DNA of 45,877 bases, from IMG/VR virus record IMGVR_UViG_3300044546_001499, positions 1-45,877 of that record; one strand, written 5' to 3'. The translations under genes were made by a program, and so were the position numbers. Under the pieces are notes generated by a model that saw only the letters and a program-made list of their open reading frames with translations, was not told the DNA's origin and ran no database searches. This document shows positions 1 to 7,188 of the stretch, piece after piece; positions within the stretch are counted from its first letter, which is position 1; each line of letters opens with the position of its first letter. The DNA comes from a virus.

Positions 1-288
1 ATTATAACTGACGAATTGTTTTTTGAGTCGATGTTTTTGGCAGAACAAGAAGTAATTGAAAAAATTATAACTGGCAAAAATCAAATTCAGGAATACAAAG
101 ACTGGGTACAGCGCGAGCACTGTTCGCGTAATGAAGAAATAATTTATGATCGCGAAGACTTTTATTGTGAACACGAAGCAGTAGATTTGGTTGTGCACGA
201 TATTGGTGCAGAGCATTTAAAGAGTTTTGAAGAATGGCTAAATATGTGCGATTGTTATGGCTACAACATAACTGCTGAAGTTTCGTAA
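1..288 (+). CDS. Hypothetical protein, 5'-truncated by window edge
   Basis: The frame is open from base 1 through to a TAA at 288, so the gene probably starts upstream of the window; the first candidate start inside it is a TTG at 16. The visible 95 residues are acidic, with several Trp/Cys and a C-terminal half reading FEEWLNMCDCYGYN. I do not recognise a family. It ends 19 bp before the next gene on the same strand. Confidence 0.6.
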   Translation: MITDELFFESMFLAEQEVIEKIITGKNQIQEYKDWVQREHCSRNEEIIYDREDFYCEHEAVDLVVHDIGAEHLKSFEEWLNMCDCYGYNITAEVS

Positions 289-307
289 AATGAAAGGTTA
301 AATTAAA

Positions 308-802
308 ATGATTTTTAGTAAAGTAAAAGAATTGCAGAGTGAAGGCAAAAAGATCGGCATTACATTTTCAACATTTGACATGGGACCGCATGCTGGACAT
401 ATTGCAATGCTTGCTGAAGCTAAAAATCATTGCGATTATTTGATATGCGGTTTACAAACTGACCCTACTATTGACAGACCGGCTACAAAGAACAAACCAG
501 TACAGAGTATTGTTGAACGTCAAATACAGCTAGCAGCTTGTCGATATGTAGACGAAGTGGTTGTATATCAAACTGAACAAGATTTGATTGATTTAATTTT
601 AACTCTGCCGATTGATGTTCGTATACTTGGAGTCGAATATCAGGATAAAAATTTTACCGGAAAAGCAGAAGGCACAACTCGCGGAATACAAACTGTTTTC
701 AATACACGAGATCACAGCTTTAGCAGTTCTAGTTTGAGAAAACGAGTTTATGATTCTGAGCTAAAGAAAGAAAAAGCAGAAAAGGAGAACGCCAATGCGT
801 GA
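308..802 (+). CDS. Cytidylyltransferase-like nucleotidyltransferase (HxGH family)
   Basis: This 164 aa protein fits the small cytidylyltransferase fold that joins a nucleotide to a phosphorylated alcohol (TagD/RfaE-C type). The signature FDMGPHAGH at residues 23-31 gives the HxGH nucleotide-binding motif. A conserved R in IVERQ (about residue 71) and the C-terminal SSSSLRKR (139-146) match the family's second substrate-binding motif. Length is normal for a one-domain enzyme. The substrate is not readable from sequence: glycerol-3-phosphate, a sugar phosphate and a pyridine nucleotide precursor are all possible. The Lys/Glu-rich C-terminal tail overlaps the next gene by 8 bp, so the two are probably translated together. 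Confidence 0.75.
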   Translation: MIFSKVKELQSEGKKIGITFSTFDMGPHAGHIAMLAEAKNHCDYLICGLQTDPTIDRPATKNKPVQSIVERQIQLAACRYVDEVVVYQTEQDLIDLILTLPIDVRILGVEYQDKNFTGKAEGTTRGIQTVFNTRDHSFSSSSLRKRVYDSELKKEKAEKENANA

Positions 803-1343
803 TGAATTAGACTCTTTGTTGTGCAAAACATATCCTAAAATGTTTGTAGAACGCCATAAGCCAATGCAAGAAACATGTATGTGCTGGGGATTTGAATGCG
901 GCGATGGCTGGTTTAATATTATTGATCAGCTGTGTTCTAACATTCAGCACTACATTGATTGGACTGAACGTAATTACAAAAGAGATGTTGAATACAACAC
1001 AGCAGTTACTGAAGCAAAAAATGGTAACACTGCAGGGCTTGAAGAATATTTCAAAGACATGTATAGAATTGATGATCGTATTGCTGAAGCAATTGACGGT
1101 CCATTACGTGAAGTTAAAGAACCACCAACTCAGGTCGTCGTTAATCAAGTTAAGGAAAAATTCGGTACACTGAGATTTTACTATACTGGCGGTAATGATC
1201 AAATACGTGGTATGGTGTCAATGGCTGAAAGCATGAGTGGTGTTATGTGTGAGGAATGTGGTGCGCCTGGTACAACTGGTGGCAAGGGATGGATTTCTAC
1301 ATTGTGTGACACACACAGAAAGAAATATGAAAAACAGCTTTGA
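795..1343 (+). CDS. Conserved phage protein with Cys-rich C-terminus
   Basis: A 182 aa protein of a type common in phage genomes but, to my knowledge, without assigned function. Recognisable blocks are CMCWGFECGDGWFNIID (about residues 28-44), QVKEKFGTLRFYY (about 117-129) and a C-terminal CEECGAPG...C..H pattern that could bind zinc. It starts inside the end of the cytidylyltransferase gene with an AAAGGAG ribosome site, and a repeated early-type promoter for the next gene follows it. Confidence 0.7.
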   Translation: MRDELDSLLCKTYPKMFVERHKPMQETCMCWGFECGDGWFNIIDQLCSNIQHYIDWTERNYKRDVEYNTAVTEAKNGNTAGLEEYFKDMYRIDDRIAEAIDGPLREVKEPPTQVVVNQVKEKFGTLRFYYTGGNDQIRGMVSMAESMSGVMCEECGAPGTTGGKGWISTLCDTHRKKYEKQL

Positions 1344-1348
1344 ATAAT

Positions 1349-1377
1349 TTTACTTTTATTCAATGTCGTGTTATAAT
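1349..1377 (+). promoter_or_regulatory. Early-type promoter cassette (TTTACT-17-TATAAT)
   Basis: First of 20 copies of TTTTACTTTTATT followed by GTGTTATAAT. TTTACT sits 17 bp from TATAAT, as in a sigma70 promoter. It drives the gene at 1412. Confidence 0.8.
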
Positions 1378-1411
1378 TAGTACAACTCAGTACTAATTTG
1401 GAGATTGTAAA

Positions 1412-1684
1412 ATGGATATTGAAATTCTTAGAAGTGTTCTTAAAGATCAAATAGCTAAACCATGTAAGGCTATTGTTAACAGCGAGTCTGCGTTTGTTCA
1501 GGATAAACTTCTTAAAGCTGGACAACACGCTTTAGCAAGTGCGTACTGGAAGTGGGTTTGCACTGGATTGAACAATGTGCATAATCCTGGATTTGACTCT
1601 GACATTATTGATTTGCAAAATCAACTCAATCAAATTGATCGAGCTTCCCGTCAAGGTGTTGCTGTTAACAGTCGTTTTGATTGA
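1412..1684 (+). CDS. Hypothetical protein, 90 aa
   Basis: First gene after a promoter cassette, with GGAG ribosome site 8 bp before ATG. Mixed helical composition, no motif recognised. Likely co-transcribed with the next gene at 1722. Confidence 0.6.
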   Translation: MDIEILRSVLKDQIAKPCKAIVNSESAFVQDKLLKAGQHALASAYWKWVCTGLNNVHNPGFDSDIIDLQNQLNQIDRASRQGVAVNSRFD

Positions 1685-1721
1685 GCAGCATTGTATTTTT
1701 ACCAAATAACTAGAGTTCATT

Positions 1722-2039
1722 ATGAAAAAAGAATTGATTGATGTTGTACGTAAGATTCGCAACTTGAATAAACGCCAAGAAGAATATCTAGACAAGATTC
1801 CATCCGATATTAAGGATGCATTCTTTGATAATTCTTACGTGAATGATATGTCAATGAAGAATGACATATTAATGTTAGCACTATTTGGTGACATTGTTGT
1901 TGAAGACGTTTTTTGGTTCTTGTATGAATATAAAGAAGGTTCGGCAGGTCCACACATAAGCTTGGATTCTGAGGACACACTTACATTTAATACCGATGAA
2001 GATTATTACAAGTATCTTGAAGGCATAGAAATTCAATAG
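1722..2039 (+). CDS. Hypothetical protein, paralogue of the protein at 25022
   Basis: A 105 aa acidic protein. Its layout, IRNLNKRQEEYLDKIP ... SMKNDILMLALFGD ... VFWFLYE, aligns over most of its length with the protein encoded at 25022 (IHELNKRSNEFLDSLP ... SMANDALIDAAFGND ... VFWFLHE). These are therefore two copies of one family in the same genome, each behind a promoter cassette. Function unknown. Confidence 0.65.
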   Translation: MKKELIDVVRKIRNLNKRQEEYLDKIPSDIKDAFFDNSYVNDMSMKNDILMLALFGDIVVEDVFWFLYEYKEGSAGPHISLDSEDTLTFNTDEDYYKYLEGIEIQ

Positions 2040-2048
2040 GAGTTGAGC

Positions 2049-2120
2049 ATGTCAGATTTTTTACTGTATAACCTTGCATTTTGTCTGGGTTTTATTTTTA
2101 CCGCTATTCTTATTTGGTAA
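2049..2120 (+). CDS. Small membrane protein, 23 aa
   Basis: ATG with AGGAG ribosome site 7 bp upstream. The product is essentially one hydrophobic helix (LAFCLGFIFTAILIW). It sits between the 1722 gene and the nucleotidase gene, in a gap that otherwise has no coding. One of several tiny single-helix proteins in this region. Confidence 0.5.
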   Translation: MSDFLLYNLAFCLGFIFTAILIW

Positions 2121-2126
2121 CATCAA

Positions 2127-2621
2127 ATGAACATCTACATTGATATGGACGATGTAGTTGCAGACTGGCACAGCGCTGCTCAGCAACTAGTTAAACTCAA
2201 GTGGGACAAAAACGCAGAAAGAATTACTCAAGCTGAGTGGAACAAGATCAAGGAAGATTCACGGTTCTATCGCAACTTACCACTAATGAGCGGTGCCAAA
2301 GAACTTGTCGATACTTGTAGAGACTATATTAATAAAAACCCTAATTTTCATTTGCGGTTCTTAACAGCAATACCACACGATTACTCTATGCCACTCGCAG
2401 CACAAGATAAAGTTCTTTGGGCGATGGATCATTTTCCGGGGATTCCTGTTACGTTTGGTCCATTCAGTCATGATAAGTGGAGACATTGTAAGGTCCATGG
2501 TGATATATTGATTGATGACCGCTGGAGCAATTGCAGTGATTGGCACAACGCTGGTGGGGTCGCGCATCGATATTCTGGCTGGGAAAATTGTAAACCATGG
2601 TTAGAAATGACTCTGTCATAA
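2127..2621 (+). CDS. 5'(3')-deoxyribonucleotidase-like HAD phosphatase
   Basis: A 164 aa protein of the NT5C branch of the HAD superfamily, which dephosphorylates nucleoside monophosphates. The nucleophile motif is YIDMDDVVADW at residues 4-14 (D6 and D8). FLTAIP (78-83) supplies the motif II Thr, and ILIDDR (128-133) is the metal-binding acidic motif. Length is typical for the compact phage/bacterial enzymes. In a phage it would adjust nucleotide pools during host DNA breakdown. There is no clear ribosome site for ATG 2127, and it may be coupled to the tiny gene just upstream. Confidence 0.75.
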   Translation: MNIYIDMDDVVADWHSAAQQLVKLKWDKNAERITQAEWNKIKEDSRFYRNLPLMSGAKELVDTCRDYINKNPNFHLRFLTAIPHDYSMPLAAQDKVLWAMDHFPGIPVTFGPFSHDKWRHCKVHGDILIDDRWSNCSDWHNAGGVAHRYSGWENCKPWLEMTLS

Positions 2622-2622
2622 T

Positions 2623-2651
2623 TTTACTTTTATTTCAGATTGTGTTATAAT
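2623..2651 (+). promoter_or_regulatory. Early-type promoter cassette (17 bp spacing)
   Basis: TTTTACTTTTATT, then TGTGTTATAAT. It begins just after the nucleotidase stop codon and drives the small-gene block from 2681 to 3638. Confidence 0.8.
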
Positions 2652-2680
2652 TACTTCATACACAAATATTGGAGTACTCT

Positions 2681-2761
2681 ATGGATTTTGTTACAAGCAT
2701 CATTACTATTGTTTTGGTTTTTGTTGGCTTTATTACTTTTGTAATTTCCTCAAAGCAATAA
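2681..2761 (+). CDS. Small membrane protein, 26 aa
   Basis: ATG 2681 follows a GGAG site. The product is a short polar start, about 19 hydrophobic residues (IITIVLVFVGFITFVI) and a SSKQ tail. It is the first gene behind a strong promoter, which supports it being real. Function unknown. Confidence 0.55.
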   Translation: MDFVTSIITIVLVFVGFITFVISSKQ

Positions 2762-2786
2762 TTCATAACCTTATCGAGTAATTGAC

Positions 2787-2918
2787 ATGACACAAGACAC
2801 CACTAAATTAGTTCAATGTCGTAAAACTGGCGTTTGGTACAATCCTGTTAAGAAATTTGAGGATTTAAAAGCTCAACAGTGGTTTATTGATTTGTTAAAA
2901 CGAATGGCCGACAAATGA
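2787..2918 (+). CDS. Hypothetical protein, 43 aa
   Basis: Small basic protein (LVQCRKTGVWYNP, then KAQQWFIDLLKRMADK). Its TGA overlaps the ATG of the next gene (ATGA at 2915), which indicates translational coupling and supports both reading frames. Confidence 0.55.
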   Translation: MTQDTTKLVQCRKTGVWYNPVKKFEDLKAQQWFIDLLKRMADK

Positions 2919-3106
2919 ACGAACGAATTGAAGAACTGCTGGAACAGAGTCGTTACGATTCAAAAGACTGGCGAGAAGGCACCTACTCTGAACGAATTGA
3001 GTGGTTGCATTTGATGTACGCGGATGCCAAACAAGAGATCGAACGCCTTCAAGATAGCATATTCCTTTTTCAAGAAGCAGAACGCAAACGTAACGCTGGA
3101 GGTTAA
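2915..3106 (+). CDS. Hypothetical protein, 63 aa, MNERI-type N-terminus
   Basis: Charged, helical protein starting MNERIEELLEQS, similar to the start of the paralogous MN.RI..LAEQA family elsewhere in the window but without the FAELIVREC core. The second half (YADAKQEIERLQDSIFLFQEAE) is likely coiled coil. ATGA overlap with the preceding gene. Confidence 0.6.
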   Translation: MNERIEELLEQSRYDSKDWREGTYSERIEWLHLMYADAKQEIERLQDSIFLFQEAERKRNAGG

Positions 3107-3107
3107 T

Positions 3108-3389
3108 ATGTCGGGCGGACACTTTGATTATCAACAGAGTAGAATTAATGATATCTCCATTGCTATTGAGTGCCAAATTTTTAGCAATGGAAAAACGTCT
3201 GAAGATGGTTATAAGACTGAATATTCTTCAGAGACGATCAAAGAATTCAAAACGGCTGTTTATCAATTAAGGAAAGCATTTATATATGCACAACGAATTG
3301 ATTGGTTTCTTTCTGCTGATGATAGTGAGTCAGATTTTCACGAACGGTTGGCAGAAGAATTAAAAATTCTGGAGAGACAATATGAGTAA
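3108..3389 (+). CDS. Hypothetical protein, 93 aa
   Basis: Start chosen at ATG 3108 (MSGGHFDYQQ), which has GGAGG upstream, rather than an in-frame ATG inside the previous gene. The MSGGHFDY opening is frequent in phage small proteins. The stop is embedded in ATGAGTAAACGAAAATG, a sequence repeated at 13297 where it starts a different gene. Confidence 0.65.
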   Translation: MSGGHFDYQQSRINDISIAIECQIFSNGKTSEDGYKTEYSSETIKEFKTAVYQLRKAFIYAQRIDWFLSADDSESDFHERLAEELKILERQYE

Positions 3390-3395
3390 ACGAAA

Positions 3396-3638
3396 ATGAA
3401 AATTCAAATTAAAGAAATTGCCGAACAATCCATAAGATTGGCATTGAATGAAAATTTGGCTGGTACAAAAACAGCAGACTTGCGAGATTTAAAATTCGCT
3501 GAACTCATTGTTGATGAATGCATTAATGAGATAACCAAGCACTATGAAAAAGAGTTCAGTAATGCAGTACTACAATGGGATCTTGGATACATTGGCGGAT
3601 TACGAACTGCAATCGATTTAATCACTATCGAGCGTTAA
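3396..3638 (+). CDS. FAELIV-family small phage protein (copy 1)
   Basis: An 80 aa member of the window's largest paralogous family. It has I.EIAEQSI at the N-terminus and LKFAELIVDECINEI in the centre, but the C-terminus differs from the usual HFGVE ending. Function unknown. Bases encoding its last residues are echoed as a non-coding remnant at about 13522-13546, upstream of another promoter cassette. Confidence 0.65.
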   Translation: MKIQIKEIAEQSIRLALNENLAGTKTADLRDLKFAELIVDECINEITKHYEKEFSNAVLQWDLGYIGGLRTAIDLITIER

Positions 3639-3640
3639 TT

Positions 3641-3670
3641 TTACTTTTATTCCGATTGTGTGTTATAATT
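3641..3670 (+). promoter_or_regulatory. Early-type promoter cassette (18 bp spacing)
   Basis: TTTACTTTTATT and GTGTTATAATTACTCTATTG, with the class A leader that ends TTAATTGGAG. Drives the gene at 3696. Confidence 0.8.
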
Positions 3671-3695
3671 ACTCTATTGTTTAATTGGAGATATT

Positions 3696-4127
3696 ATGTC
3701 AACGCATTGCTTAATAGGTGTAGTTCACGGAGAGACTATCAAGACCATTTACTGTCGTTTTGATGGTTATCCTCATGGAGTTGGAGAGATGTTGTTGGAA
3801 CACTACAACAGTGCAAAGGCAAACCATCTTATCTCTTTAGGCGATATTAGTTATCTAGAAAAAGAAATTGAACCGCCTGCCGGCGTTGAACATAGTTTTG
3901 ATAATCCAGCAGATGGTGTTACTGTTTTCTACGGTCGTGATCGGAATGAGCCTAATGCTGGATGGAATATATTCCTTCATGAACCATCGTTCAATCATTA
4001 TAGAAATTGTCTTCTTAGTAGAGGTAACGACTTTAAACACGTATATCTGATAAAGAACGATATGTGGTATTATCTTCCTTCTGGTACTAAATTATCCAAC
4101 GCGAAACTTCTCAGCGAGGTGATATAA
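3696..4127 (+). CDS. Conserved phage protein (MSTHCLIG family)
   Basis: A 143 aa protein. The opening MSTHCLIGVVHGETIKTIYC, followed by FDGYPHGVGEMLLEHY and LISLGDISYL, is a layout I recognise from many unrelated phages, always annotated as hypothetical. The class A leader gives it a good GGAG ribosome site. Its last codon overlaps the next ATG (TAATG). No catalytic motif is evident. Confidence 0.7.
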   Translation: MSTHCLIGVVHGETIKTIYCRFDGYPHGVGEMLLEHYNSAKANHLISLGDISYLEKEIEPPAGVEHSFDNPADGVTVFYGRDRNEPNAGWNIFLHEPSFNHYRNCLLSRGNDFKHVYLIKNDMWYYLPSGTKLSNAKLLSEVI

Positions 4128-4348
4128 TGAATGTTATTGACAAACGTAAAATGCTGGAAGGTTTGGCCTACAATATATCCATCACAAGTGACTTAACACA
4201 GGAATTAACTGAGGAACAAATTGATGCACTGATTCACGTCCGTGATACAATGCGTCGGGTTGGTCTTTCGGCCAGGGCAGACGAATATGGTCGTATTATT
4301 GTGCTAAACAAACGGCAATTTCCAGTAGCCACTGCTCTTGTCATTTAA
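4127..4348 (+). CDS. Hypothetical protein, 73 aa
   Basis: Coupled to the previous gene by a TAATG overlap. It has a predicted helical N-terminal half and a short hydrophobic C-terminus (FPVATALVI). No recognised family. It lies 8 bp before the RNA ligase gene, so all three probably form one transcript. Confidence 0.6.
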   Translation: MNVIDKRKMLEGLAYNISITSDLTQELTEEQIDALIHVRDTMRRVGLSARADEYGRIIVLNKRQFPVATALVI

Positions 4349-4356
4349 GGATTAAT

Positions 4357-5367
4357 ATGACCGAACGTAACATGGTTGAAATCAAAAAAATTGAAGAGAT
4401 CAAACCAATTGAAGGTGCTGATAAAATTGTTTCTTATAGGATTGGCGGGTGGTGGGTAATTGATCAAAAAGATCGATATCAAGTTGGCGATCGCATTGTT
4501 TACTGTTCTATAGATTCTTGGATCCCTACTAGTATAGCACCATTTTTATCTAAAGGCAAAGAACCAAAAGTTTATTATAATGTTCCAGGCGAGAAGTTGA
4601 GAACAATTCGATTACGTGGACAAATTTCACAAGGATTGATTTTACCTTTGTCTGTTCTACCAGAAGCTCAATATAATATTGATCAGCGTCTTGACGATAT
4701 TCTTGGTGTTCAAAAATGGGAAATGGAAATTCCTGCTTCTCTGGCTGGTAAAGCAAAAGGATCGTTCCCATCGTTTATCGAAAAAACTGACCAAACTAGA
4801 ATCCAAAATTTAACAGATAAATTCCATAAATTAAACTGTAAGATGTTCCAAGTCCAAGAGAAATTAGAAGGATCGTCTGCTACATTCTACTTGCGCGGTG
4901 GTGAATTTGGTGTATGTTCAAGAAATTTGGAATTGCACCGTGATGAAGGCAATACTTTTTGGCAAGTAGCCATTGAGAATGACATTGAAAGCAAACTACG
5001 ACATTACAGTGGCGGATTTGATATTGCTATTCAAGGCGAATTGATAGGACCGGGAATTCAAGGCAACATTTATAAATTGGCAAAACACACCGTTCGATTT
5101 TTTGACGTGTTTAATATCTCTGCATTCGCTTATTTCAATCCACTAGAAGCTCAAAAATTCATCGAGAAAATGGGGCTGAATTTTGTCCCTGTTCTTGGTG
5201 AGTATATTTTCAACGACAGCACTACTGTGGATAAACTACTGGAGATGGCAGAAGGACATAGCCAACTATACGCTACACAACGTGAAGGTTTGGTATTCAA
5301 GTTTGTCGGCAATGATGGTCTGACTTTTAAGGTTATCAGCAATTCCTATTTGGAAAAACAAAAATGA
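4357..5367 (+). CDS. RNA ligase, DraRnl (Rnl5)-like, with N-terminal OB-type domain
   Basis: A 336 aa ATP-dependent RNA ligase. Residues 6-105 form the N-terminal domain of the DraRnl/Rnl5 group (VEIKKIEEIKPIEGAD ... GDRIVYCSIDSWIP). The nucleotidyltransferase core then shows motif I QEKLEGSS with candidate adenylated Lys169, motif Ia CSRNLEL (187-193), motif III IQGELIG (225-231), motif IV EGLVFK (310-315) and motif V FKV (324-326). It would seal RNA ends, typically repairing tRNAs or mRNAs nicked by host defence nucleases. A PNK-like kinase at 31123 could supply end healing. The gene ends in ATGA overlap with the next. The missing C-terminal extension is normal for compact phage ligases. 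Confidence 0.85.
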   Translation: MTERNMVEIKKIEEIKPIEGADKIVSYRIGGWWVIDQKDRYQVGDRIVYCSIDSWIPTSIAPFLSKGKEPKVYYNVPGEKLRTIRLRGQISQGLILPLSVLPEAQYNIDQRLDDILGVQKWEMEIPASLAGKAKGSFPSFIEKTDQTRIQNLTDKFHKLNCKMFQVQEKLEGSSATFYLRGGEFGVCSRNLELHRDEGNTFWQVAIENDIESKLRHYSGGFDIAIQGELIGPGIQGNIYKLAKHTVRFFDVFNISAFAYFNPLEAQKFIEKMGLNFVPVLGEYIFNDSTTVDKLLEMAEGHSQLYATQREGLVFKFVGNDGLTFKVISNSYLEKQK

Positions 5368-5651
5368 AAACGACTGTACATCATTGGAGGTTCCATGATG
5401 GCAAGACTCCAATAAATCCTGGAAGCCGGTTTGGAGAAATGGTGCCGCCACGAGGGTGGTACTGTTGGGTCTGGCCAGAAGACAATGATGTCTTTGAAGA
5501 CTGGATGGAAAGCCGCTGCCCAAAAGCAGATGTTGCTTGGCGATTTAATTCTGGAAATCCAATGTTCACAGTGTATATCTATGATGAAATTGAATCATCA
5601 TTATTTGAAAATGAATGGATAAAAAATGGAACAGATGAAACTAGCAACTAG
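5364..5651 (+). CDS. Hypothetical protein, 95 aa, Trp-rich
   Basis: ATGA overlap with the RNA ligase stop. Contains many aromatic residues (GWYCWVWPEDNDVFEDW). It overlaps the next gene by 26 bp in a different frame, which is unusual but supported by ribosome-site spacing. Function unknown. Confidence 0.6.
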   Translation: MKTTVHHWRFHDGKTPINPGSRFGEMVPPRGWYCWVWPEDNDVFEDWMESRCPKADVAWRFNSGNPMFTVYIYDEIESSLFENEWIKNGTDETSN

Positions 5652-6177
5652 CCCAGATAGATTGACATATCAAAGAGATGCGTTTCTTAAGCGGCAATCA
5701 GATGCAGGCAAAAATCCAGAAAATGATGCTATAACAAAACAAATTTTTGACATCTATGAGAAAAGTAGGATTGACCACACTATGAAATATGAATCAACAG
5801 TACCCGAAAATGACCTAGAGTATGACCTGAGAGCATCTGGGATGTTTAAAAATAAAGTTAATAGTGATAACTATGCTCAACATTTGTATGCTACCCTGTG
5901 CAATAATGACTTCTTTAAAGGCGAAATGAAGGAATCCTGGCACTGCTCGTGGAGGTATGCCGGTGGAATAGTAGCAGACTTACGCGGTGAAGGCGACTAT
6001 ATTGATTGGTATCTATCAGGCATGAGATTTGATGGCGATCGTCCAGTTGAACTGCTGCCAGAGGGTACTATCTGTGAAGAAGTACGGGCAGACTTATTGA
6101 CTATTGGTTGGAGAGTTGAAGAGTACTCTGAACCTTCTATTGACCTTGACAAACTTATTAAGGACGCTCATGAATAA
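5626..6177 (+). CDS. Conserved phage hypothetical protein, 183 aa
   Basis: The C-terminal half contains SWHCSWRYAGGIVADLRGEG and DYIDWYLSG, a conserved block found in many phage hypothetical proteins. The N-terminal half is charged and helical. The second ATG at 5635 is an equally possible start and would shorten the overlap with the upstream gene. No enzyme motif is evident. Confidence 0.65.
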   Translation: MEQMKLATSPDRLTYQRDAFLKRQSDAGKNPENDAITKQIFDIYEKSRIDHTMKYESTVPENDLEYDLRASGMFKNKVNSDNYAQHLYATLCNNDFFKGEMKESWHCSWRYAGGIVADLRGEGDYIDWYLSGMRFDGDRPVELLPEGTICEEVRADLLTIGWRVEEYSEPSIDLDKLIKDAHE

Positions 6178-6385
6178 GAAAATCCAAAAACTTATGAAGA
6201 AGGCTGGCTTTATTTTATGGGATAAAGAGTCTTGGAAACCAGCCGGTGCAGTTGTTGACTGGAGTTGCGACTATGATAGGGACATGAAGAAATTCGTTGA
6301 ACTGTTAGTGGAGGATATAGCAAACCGTTTTGGTTATACTACCGACATTAGAGAACAGATGCTCAGTCGATATCTGGATAAATAA
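6170..6385 (+). CDS. Hypothetical protein, 71 aa
   Basis: Start placed at ATG 6170, overlapping the end of the previous gene by 8 bp. Lys-rich N-terminus (MNKKIQKLMKKAG) and a FVELLVEDIANRFGY block that loosely recalls the FAELIVREC core of the paralogous family. Followed directly by a complex hairpin/terminator. Confidence 0.6.
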   Translation: MNKKIQKLMKKAGFILWDKESWKPAGAVVDWSCDYDRDMKKFVELLVEDIANRFGYTTDIREQMLSRYLDK

Positions 6386-6393
6386 TCCAAATC

Positions 6394-6453
6394 CCCCCGA
6401 AAGGGGGTTGGTGGCTCAGCTAGAGCCAAGAAAGCCAACCCCTTTTTCTTTTT
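6394..6453 (+). terminator. Terminator overlapping an alternative GNRA hairpin (possible attenuator)
   Basis: GGGGTTGG (6404-6411) can pair with CCAACCCC (6435-6442), enclosing an inner GGCTC/GAGCC stem and followed by TTTTTCTTTTT: a strong intrinsic terminator. The same G-run (6403-6407) can instead pair with CCCCC (6394-6398) across a GAAA tetraloop. The two folds exclude each other. The next start codon is only 6 bp downstream of the T-tract. Confidence 0.7.
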
Positions 6454-6458
6454 ACATT

Positions 6459-6683
6459 ATGAAAATACGTGAAATTTTTAAAAAACAATTGTCTCATTTG
6501 TACAGTTCGAGGCAAGAGTTAACTTACCTTTTAATCACACATGATGGGTACACACAAGTCAAGTCAATTTCATTTTGGGCAATAGGCAAGTTGAGTCAAG
6601 ATTATCTTTATCTGCCCAAGGACCAAGAGAATAATTTGTTACCCGTGTTCCGTGAAAAACCTCAAAAGAAAGTTAAAATTTGA
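6459..6683 (+). CDS. Hypothetical protein, 74 aa
   Basis: Start at ATG 6459 (MKIREIFKKQL) immediately after the T-tract of the upstream terminator; no good ribosome site is visible. The product is basic with a Lys-rich C-terminus (REKPQKKVKI). It would only be expressed by readthrough of the terminator or from an unseen promoter. Function unknown. Confidence 0.5.
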   Translation: MKIREIFKKQLSHLYSSRQELTYLLITHDGYTQVKSISFWAIGKLSQDYLYLPKDQENNLLPVFREKPQKKVKI

Positions 6684-6724
6684 AATAAATTTCTATTAAG
6701 CTGAGCCAGAGCTTAAAACTGTGA

Positions 6725-6730
6725 TATAAT
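6725..6730 (+). promoter_or_regulatory. -10 element (GTGATATAAT) without the usual upstream box
   Basis: TATAAT 31 bp before the ATG at 6761, with a weak -35. The leader resembles class B leaders (ACAACTATCA ... AAAGGAA). Variant early promoter. Confidence 0.55.
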
Positions 6731-6760
6731 ACAACTATCAACACAACTAAAGGAAATATT

Positions 6761-7054
6761 ATGAAAACAATGGAATTGCAAGGTAATAACGCTGCTGATC
6801 GTAATGATTGGTTAAAAGGCTTGTTGCGTAATGGCACTTACGACATTACATTCACCAAAGTAAATGGAGAAACAAGAACTATGCCATGTACTCTTGAAAG
6901 TTCTAAACTTCCACCGGTTGTTGTTAAAGAAAACACTGCTGTGCAAGTTGAAAAAGTGGTAAAGTCAGACTCGTTACGTGTTTGGTGTATTGATAAACAA
7001 GAGTGGCGTAGTTTTCGAGTCATGTCTGTAACCTCTATCGCAGAATCGGCTTAA
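6761..7054 (+). CDS. DUF2693-like (SH3-type beta-barrel) phage protein
   Basis: A 97 aa protein with LRNGTYDITFTKVNGETRTM, a CTLESSKLPP block, and the C-terminal WCIDKQEWRSFRVMSV. This arrangement matches the small beta-barrel family annotated in T4-like phages as SH3-fold/DUF2693. Function unknown. Preceded by its own -10 and an AAAGGAA ribosome site, and followed by a perfect palindrome and the next promoter. Confidence 0.65.
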   Translation: MKTMELQGNNAADRNDWLKGLLRNGTYDITFTKVNGETRTMPCTLESSKLPPVVVKENTAVQVEKVVKSDSLRVWCIDKQEWRSFRVMSVTSIAESA

Positions 7055-7095
7055 CGCTAGTAAGCTTTCTCAAAATCAATAAGCCAGTGTTGATG

Positions 7096-7119
7096 CTGCA
7101 TTTTTACGTAAAAATGCAG
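7096..7119. terminator. Perfect 24-bp palindrome, probable terminator
   Basis: CTGCATTTTTAC pairs perfectly with GTAAAAATGCAG. It sits between the DUF2693-like gene and the next promoter cassette. There is no long T-tract on the plus strand, so efficiency is uncertain; it could also be a protein-binding site. Confidence 0.5.
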
Positions 7120-7129
7120 TCTGTTTAAT

Positions 7130-7160
7130 TTTACTTTTATTGCAAAATCCGTGTTATAAT
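7130..7160 (+). promoter_or_regulatory. Early-type promoter cassette (19 bp spacing)
   Basis: TTTTACTTTTATTGC ... GTGTTATAAT. Drives the gene at 7189. Confidence 0.75.
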
Positions 7161-7188
7161 CATTACATCAATTCAATAGGAGTAATAA

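Noticed and set aside
892-1173. Overlapping plus-strand frame of 93 codons
   Set aside because: It is inside the well-conserved 795 gene and has a low-complexity translation without a ribosome site.
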